Origin: Narthecium ossifragum
Taxonomy: Eukaryota; Streptophyta; Magnoliopsida; Dioscoreales; Nartheciaceae
Direction: 5' to 3'
Assembly (NCBI GenBank): GCA_963920575.1
Contig: OY986969.1
Span: 14,586,615-14,650,614 of the forward strand
Length of the DNA: 64,000 nucleotides
Shown: positions 58,587 through 64,000 of the stretch, one piece after another
Position numbering within the stretch: the stretch's first letter is position 1
Layout: the number at the start of each line of letters is the position of its first letter
Translations under genes and position numbers: made by a program
Notes under the pieces: generated by a model
Told to the model about the DNA's origin: nothing
The model's input: the letters and a program-made list of their open reading frames with translations, nothing else
Database searches by the model: none

Positions 58587-61500
58587 CACTACAACAGAAA
58601 TGGCGCCGATGGTATAGACTCCAAACGGCCGCTACTATAGGCTATACCAACGGCCAAAGGATGGCGCCGGTGTAGGCTATACCAACGGTTTTGACGACCG
58701 CTAGTAACAAAAACCGACCGCGGTTATAATAGTGACTATACCAGCGACACTATTGGTTGCTGCCATAGGTAGAACAAAACTGTGGGTATAGGGTCTTCAC
58801 GTATGACCAAATGTGACCCAGAAAACATTGGTATAGCTGTGAAGTGGGCGTTGGCATTGGGTGTCTAGGCCAGCAGTTTTAAAATTGCTGCTATAGGGTA
58901 AAGAAATCAGTGGGTTTATGGTCTTCATGCATGATCAAATGTGACAAACAAAACGCTGATAAAACTATAAAATGGATGTTGGTATTGGTTGTTTAGCCCA
59001 GTGTTGTTAGAACTGCTGCTATAGGGCACACAAAGTCGGGGATATATGATCTCGAAATTTGATAAACAAATGATAAAAAAAACATTAGTAAAGCAACAAA
59101 AAAATGTTGGCTTTGATCAGTGTTTCTTTTGTAGGCTCTGTGTGTGCTTATTTTATAGGCTTTCAAATCAATGATATTATCTTAGCCATCTCCAAATTTC
59201 CAAATAAATAAAAATTTCCAAATAATGTAAAAGTACTTGCAACCTTGATTAAAATTGCCAAGTATAAAATATCCAAAAAGATACAAAATAAGCATTCAAT
59301 CTACAACAACAACATAAGTACATATAGGGCGTCCAACAATACCTACTACTAAACTATTTAGCTGGAAAGTTCTAGTATCCAAAAATATTCCCTTGAAATT
59401 AGGCTTAATCCAATAAATCTCAGGGACATGGGGCACCTGCATGAACAATACAAATAATTATCACCAATAAAATAGCTATATAATTGTAATAAAGTTTAAT
59501 TTTAAAATTTACATTGTATATACCATAGCAATGTGCAACCAATTTGCATTCATAAAATATAGTTTGGAATGCCAACTACAACTTAAAGGACATCTTAAGG
59601 TCAATTTTGTTTCAGAAATGATGTTTCTATGATGTTCCTCTCCAATTTACATCTTCCAATAAGAGCGATAAGATACTTGCAAGAAAAAAGGATGCAAAAT
59701 TTATGTAGACAAAAAAAGAATATCATGGCATTTAACTGAAGTTTTTGCTCAAAATAAGACTATGTATTCACAAAATTAAAGCTACATGCATGGAGAACTA
59801 CACAAGAGCTTTGACCGCCGGATAGATGCTAAGCTGCAAAAATACACATTCCTCATGAAAATGGCACGAAATGCATAAGAAAGAAGTATGCTTGATATAA
59901 ATAACTAACAGACTCTGTGGGTCGAGGTTCTATCGATTATGCTATTGATTTGAGCTTCTATCCATCTACTTTCTATGCTTTCAAAAGGTGTAACGATTGC
60001 AGAAACCATTACATATGAAGTGATCTTCGACATCTTGACATTTGAACCAATGAGTTCAAGCATTTAACACAAGGATAGAGAATTCTACCATTACTATATA
60101 TACCTTTTCAAAAGCAAATCGAATAAAAATCTTCACGCCATCTAAATATTCAGTACTCACCCTATCCTTGGTAATCGAAGTCTTATCCATAACCATCAAT
60201 CTTAATCTGTCTACACAAAATGAGCATCAAAGTCTCAAAGCAATGTCACATATATTATTACATAACATGCACGAGTATAAATGACATAATTGATAACTAG
60301 ATACTTATGACATGCTTGATTTCAAAATAGTAATGATATTCTTAACCCTTTTATTTAACAATACTAGTGGTTTAGCACGTGCACACCACTTTTGATTACA
60401 TTAGCAAATTTGTAAGAAGATTTTTATTCAAATGAAGTGAATAAATGTAGACTTCTAGCTGCTAATATGTAGCTGTTTATTTTCAAAGGAAGCCACATAA
60501 TGTTTCAAAATATTTTCATGCTGGAAATTATTCTATTGATCAATGACAGTAAATTCACATAGCTCTATTAATAAAATTTCTGATACATAAGTATTAGATC
60601 ATGTGATGTGTTCAATACCCCTAGGCACAAAAAGATTAAAACTTAAGTATCCTGTGAACAAATATAAGCCATCATCCTCCGTAGACTACCCACTCTTTCA
60701 CTGGTATCTTTAACATACACATGACGATTGTTAATCTGAAATGAATATGCAACCTGAGCATTAAATAGACATTAGTATCTAGCTACATGACACCACTTGG
60801 TACTTAAACTGGAACCATCGAAACATATCACAACCCCACTCACTTTTAAGTAGTGAGAAGATAGCAATAAGCCTCGGTGAATAGCTCATTTAAGCTATGA
60901 AACATGGAAATAAGATGTCTAGTTCTTATTGGACACAACCATATGAGTGACTGCTAGGACTACCTATCAAATTGTTACTGGACAACATATCATGAAGGAA
61001 ATTGGCTTAAAAGTGTTGAAGGCTCATGACCTCTTAAGCAATTCAAGCAGGATGAAGAGTTTTTAAAAAGAAGGCACCAGATGTTTCCACTCATTGATGA
61101 TAAAACCATATCTTTTCCATGATATCTTTTAGATTTCAAGAAAGAAGCATCGGAAACTCTAATCCTTGATGAATCAAAATCTAATAAGGTACTAAGAACA
61201 GCTATACATTATAAACAGAACCATGCCACCTTGGAAGCCAAGTTTGTTTAACTGGTGGAAGTCATCCATAGCTTTCATCAAGTCTTTATACTTGAAACTA
61301 AGTTAATTTGCCATGTCAAAGCTTGAAAACACCAAGATGGTTGACACCGAGTTCATTGTCCGTGTAACAATGGCCATACCTATAGTTGAAAGGTGTGCAT
61401 GTGAAAAGCTCATAAGTTAGACAATCAACAAACTTAATGCATTATTACATTTTATCTACTATAATGTATCAGACCTCCACTTTCCAAAACGGAAATTGCT

Positions 61501-62854
61501 GCTAGTATTATGTGAAGACTGTACTGATGTTTAACTGGTGGAAGTCATCCATAGCTTTCATCAAGTCTTTATACTTGAAACTAAGTTAATTTGCCATGTC
61601 AAAGCTTGAAAACACCAAGATGGTTGACACCGAGTTCATTGTCCGTGTAACAATGGCCATACCTATAGTTGAAAGGTGTGCATGTGAAAAGCTCATAAGT
61701 TAGACAATCAACAAACTTAATGCATTATTACATTTTATCTACTATAATGTATCAGACCTCCACTTTCCAAAATGGAAATTGCTGCTAGTATTATGTGAAG
61801 ACTGTACTGATGCTTCATTACTACTAAAAAGATACCATATATGATTCCACAAGAATTGAACGAAACAGAAAACGGATCATCATCCTCAGGACGGGTGAAC
61901 AAGAATATACTTGAAAGCAGGCCGGGGTCGCGTCTCCACCTCTTGCCAATGGTGGCAACAGTCAGCTAGACTTGGAGGATGCCGGAGAGGGTGGTGGTCG
62001 CGGCAAGGGAGAGGCTGGCGGAGGAGCGTCGAGGTTGGCGGGGGTTGCGGGATCTGGAGGTGGACGGCGCTGGGAGGCCGCAGACGATGGAGATGGGGGG
62101 AAGGCGGCACTGGATCCGCAAGGAGGGAGGAGCGGGCTGTCGGATGTCGGACCCCTGAGGTGATGGTGGGAGCGCGGGCGATGGGGAGGAGGATGTGCGG
62201 GCTAGAGGTTCTCGACGACGCAAGAACTTCGAGGGAGATCGGAACGACGTCGGGGTGGAGGAGGAGAGCCGCGAGTGACCGCGACGGCGACGGAGGTGGG
62301 TTGTGGTGCTATGGCGGTAGACGGCGGGAAATCGGTGTAGCTTAGAGGTGAGGGAAGAGAAGGAGAAAGAGAGAGGGGTGGTGGTTAAGGTGTGGTTAGG
62401 GTGGAGGTGGTTGCCTGCAAGGTCGTCGGTGTGGATGGGGTCGCCGGGAATGGGCGATGGTGCCCTTGGAGTGGAGGCGGCGGCCGGAGAGGAGAGAAGT
62501 GGTTGGATGAGAGGGGAGGGGTTAGGGTTAGGTGAAGAGATAGATGGGCGACTGAGATTTGGAGGGTTGAGTGGGACTCTAATAGAGTATACATATGCCA
62601 GCGGTCGCAAAATGCTGGTATACTACACTTACCGTCGTTAGTACAGGATATGTGTGGCTAATTCTCCTTAACCTATGCCAACAGTTCAAAAACTTTGGTT
62701 TAGAACTGTCAACACCTGCGACCAGCCTAAACCGCTGGTAAAGATCTTGTGAAAGCCAACAGTTTTTGGAGCTGCTGGAGTAGACCATTTATACCAGCGT
62801 TTTTATACAAACGCTAGTAGAAAACCGCTGGTATAGCCCATTTTTGTTGTAGTG
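58587..62854. mobile_element. CACTA (En/Spm) DNA transposon, non-autonomous, TSD TAT
   Basis: 4,268 bp. Terminal inverted repeats of 17 bp with one mismatch: CACTACAACAGAAATGG at 58,587-58,603 and its complement at 62,838-62,854. TAT target duplication at 58,584-58,586 and 62,855-62,857. Subterminal CGCTGGTATAG/CTATACCAACGG motifs repeat in both orientations in the first 400 and last 280 bp, as expected for transposase-binding sites of this superfamily. No transposase domain was recognised. 61,900-62,560 is G-rich on the plus strand and sharply different from the AT-rich rest; it may be a promoter/first-exon region or a captured fragment. Confidence 0.92.
61246..61811. repeat. Two 283-bp direct tandem copies inside the CACTA element
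   Basis: 61,246-61,528 and 61,529-61,811 start GTTTAACTGGTGGAAGTCAT and differ at only one base that I can see (AAAACGG versus AAAATGG). This is a very recent duplication. No coding frame was recognised. Confidence 0.92.
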
Positions 62855-62974
62855 TATGGTTCGACTCCGGACTTCACCGATATTCTACCCAGTAGTGTAG
62901 TGATTGAATAAGTATTATAAAATTAATATTTGATTGAGTTTGTAACATTTTAATGACACGTTCACAACACATCA

Positions 62975-63284
62975 ATTTTTGGGGCCGTTGCTTAGGGAAT
63001 TCGACGGATAATTGATTGATTTTCTCTTAACTCTATTTCTTGGCTTAGTTAGGTTTTTATCTTTCTTAATTTCCCCTTTCTTTATTTTACACTTTCTAGG
63101 ATTTTTCTAACAATGTTCTGGAATTTTATCAGCATTGGAACGGATTTTTCTTGAAGGAAGCATCTTACCCATGGCCTAGAGCGATCGGTAGGACCCCAAA
63201 CCAACCGATCAGAATTGCGCAGTCAGGTAAGTTTTCTTACTTCAAAACTTTTGGTTTCAATTGTTGTTTTCCGGGTTTTGTCCT
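62975..63284 (+). other. Primer site and leader of the D-type element
   Basis: TGGGGCCGTTGCTTAGGGA at 62,980-62,998 follows the LTR end after five bases. It resembles the GGCGCCGTTGCCGGGGA primer site of Athila/Tat elements with some changes. The leader to 63,284 has no recognised gag and is cut by D4. Confidence 0.75.
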
Positions 63285-64000
63285 TGATGAGTGCATGAAA
63301 GTGCACTCTGAACATGACTAAGAGCAGCTTATTTGCTTAGTTTTCATGATTAATATAGATGATTTCGTCCGTATATGTTGCTTCATAAAGTTATTTATAT
63401 TATGCAGGAAATTGAAGCAAAGATGAGTCTTTAACGCCAAAACTGTACCTTCGCAGAATGAACCAGATTATGTGCTAGAAAGGTTTTGAAAGCTCTTGAA
63501 TTCTAGTTTCCAGAAGTTTTTACGGTTCATGATTTGGAGTTTCCTAGAGGAAGATATGCTATTTTGAGTACGAGAGGTGCAGACAAAGCAGTTACAGAAG
63601 AAGAAGATTGATTTGATGCTCAAAGGATCGGTCCTTTCTCGTCAAAGAATCGATCATTTTATGCTACGGAGAGTTGACAGAGAGCTAGTTTCAAGAAGAT
63701 CGATCATTTTCCCCATGAAGATCGATCTTAGTTGGGGCGACCCAAATTACAGCAAATGAGGAGAAATACAGTTTCGTTGACTGATAGGAAAATATTCGTA
63801 ACATATTCTTTGGAAGTTGAAATATTCTTAAATTTGAATACATGATAGACGGCTCAGATATCTACAACTTGTATGTTGGACATTTAGTGAGATTCTGGAT
63901 GGTGTGATAGCAGATTGGAAGAATAGATGAAGTTAGACAGCTGGAAAACTGTTCTGTCGAAGCTGAGGAGAATATTCGTCAAATATTCTATATAACTCAG
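63285..64000 (+). mobile_element. LTR D4 (Athila/Tat type), runs off the window
   Basis: It starts TGATGAGTGCATGAAAGTGC, like D3, and keeps that family's order for at least 280 bp (the ATGTTGCTTCA block, CCTAGAGGAAG at about 63,542-63,552). GATCGATC palindromes at about 63,625-63,730 are of the AAGATCGATC type. A possible TATA (CTATATAA) lies at about 63,988. Solo or full-length status cannot be seen. Confidence 0.85.

Larger units (their letters stand above)
57621..62974 (+). mobile_element. D-type 5' LTR (right part), split by a CACTA element
   Basis: LTR pieces 57,626-58,586 and 62,858-62,974. Evidence: TATAAATA at 57,875-57,882, the landmark TCCCTATGGTTCGACTCCGG restored across the CACTA insertion, the ending ...CAACACATCA at 62,974, then a primer site of the Athila/Tat kind. 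With 23,929-24,110 as its start the LTR would be about 1.25 kb. Its body presumably continues past the window. Confidence 0.7.

Noticed and set aside
61966..62610. 214-codon minus-strand frame as a host gene inside the CACTA element
   Set aside because: Low-complexity Pro/Ser composition in G-rich DNA, no domain recognised, and frames are open on both strands; kept only as a finding about composition.

Overview
This is nuclear DNA from a flowering plant. It has one edge gene with plant gene architecture (a telo-box and an intron in the 5' UTR), and the rest is nested LTR retrotransposons plus one CACTA DNA transposon. I cannot name the species. No rRNA, tRNA gene, CRISPR array or prokaryotic feature was seen.

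Layout. 1-1,400 (minus) is the 3'-truncated coding part of an RRM protein with an acidic start, a glutamine run and a glycine-rich tail (CPSF6/CFIm68-like). Its 5' UTR intron and leader reach about 2,000. 2,062-3,197 holds AT-rich and G-rich simple repeats. From 3,198 on almost everything is transposon.

Working family names. A and B: two related Ty3/gypsy chromovirus (Del/Tekay-like) LTR families with an initiator-Met-tRNA primer site. A reads on the minus strand here, B mostly on the plus strand. C: a diverged relative. D: LTRs of the Athila/Tat type. S: a SIRE/Maximus-type Ty1/copia element. 3,198-23,928 is a minus-strand A element (A-I) carrying a D solo LTR and a nearly complete S element (11,473-21,127; LTRs about 1% diverged, target duplication ACGGG). 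From 23,929 to the right edge is a Russian doll, and most junctions show 5-bp target duplications: a D-type LTR (about 23,929-62,974) contains A0 (24,111-57,620), which contains B1 (25,974-57,294), which contains A1 (27,755-49,440), which contains A2, C and B2 (36,187-about 49,352). B2 contains a D solo LTR and A3 (40,281-47,505), and A3 contains B3 (40,597-43,026). A CACTA element (58,587-62,854) sits near the end of the D-type LTR. A further D LTR starts at 63,285 and runs off the window.

The most striking pattern is shared by otherwise unrelated LTR families (A, B, D and copia S). All carry clusters of short palindromes centred on GATCGATC or built from GGTCGAT/ATCGACC arms. The outer arm bases change from site to site but stay self-complementary, so the symmetry is kept rather than the sequence. 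The copia element carries a second cluster between pol and its third ORF. In all three cases that can be seen, B elements entered A elements inside or at the edge of such a cluster.

Coding content. Apart from the host gene, only copia ORF3 (18,207-19,436) is an uninterrupted ORF of convincing length. The other gag and pol regions are broken by stops, frameshifts or deletions, and most readable stops fit C-to-T change.
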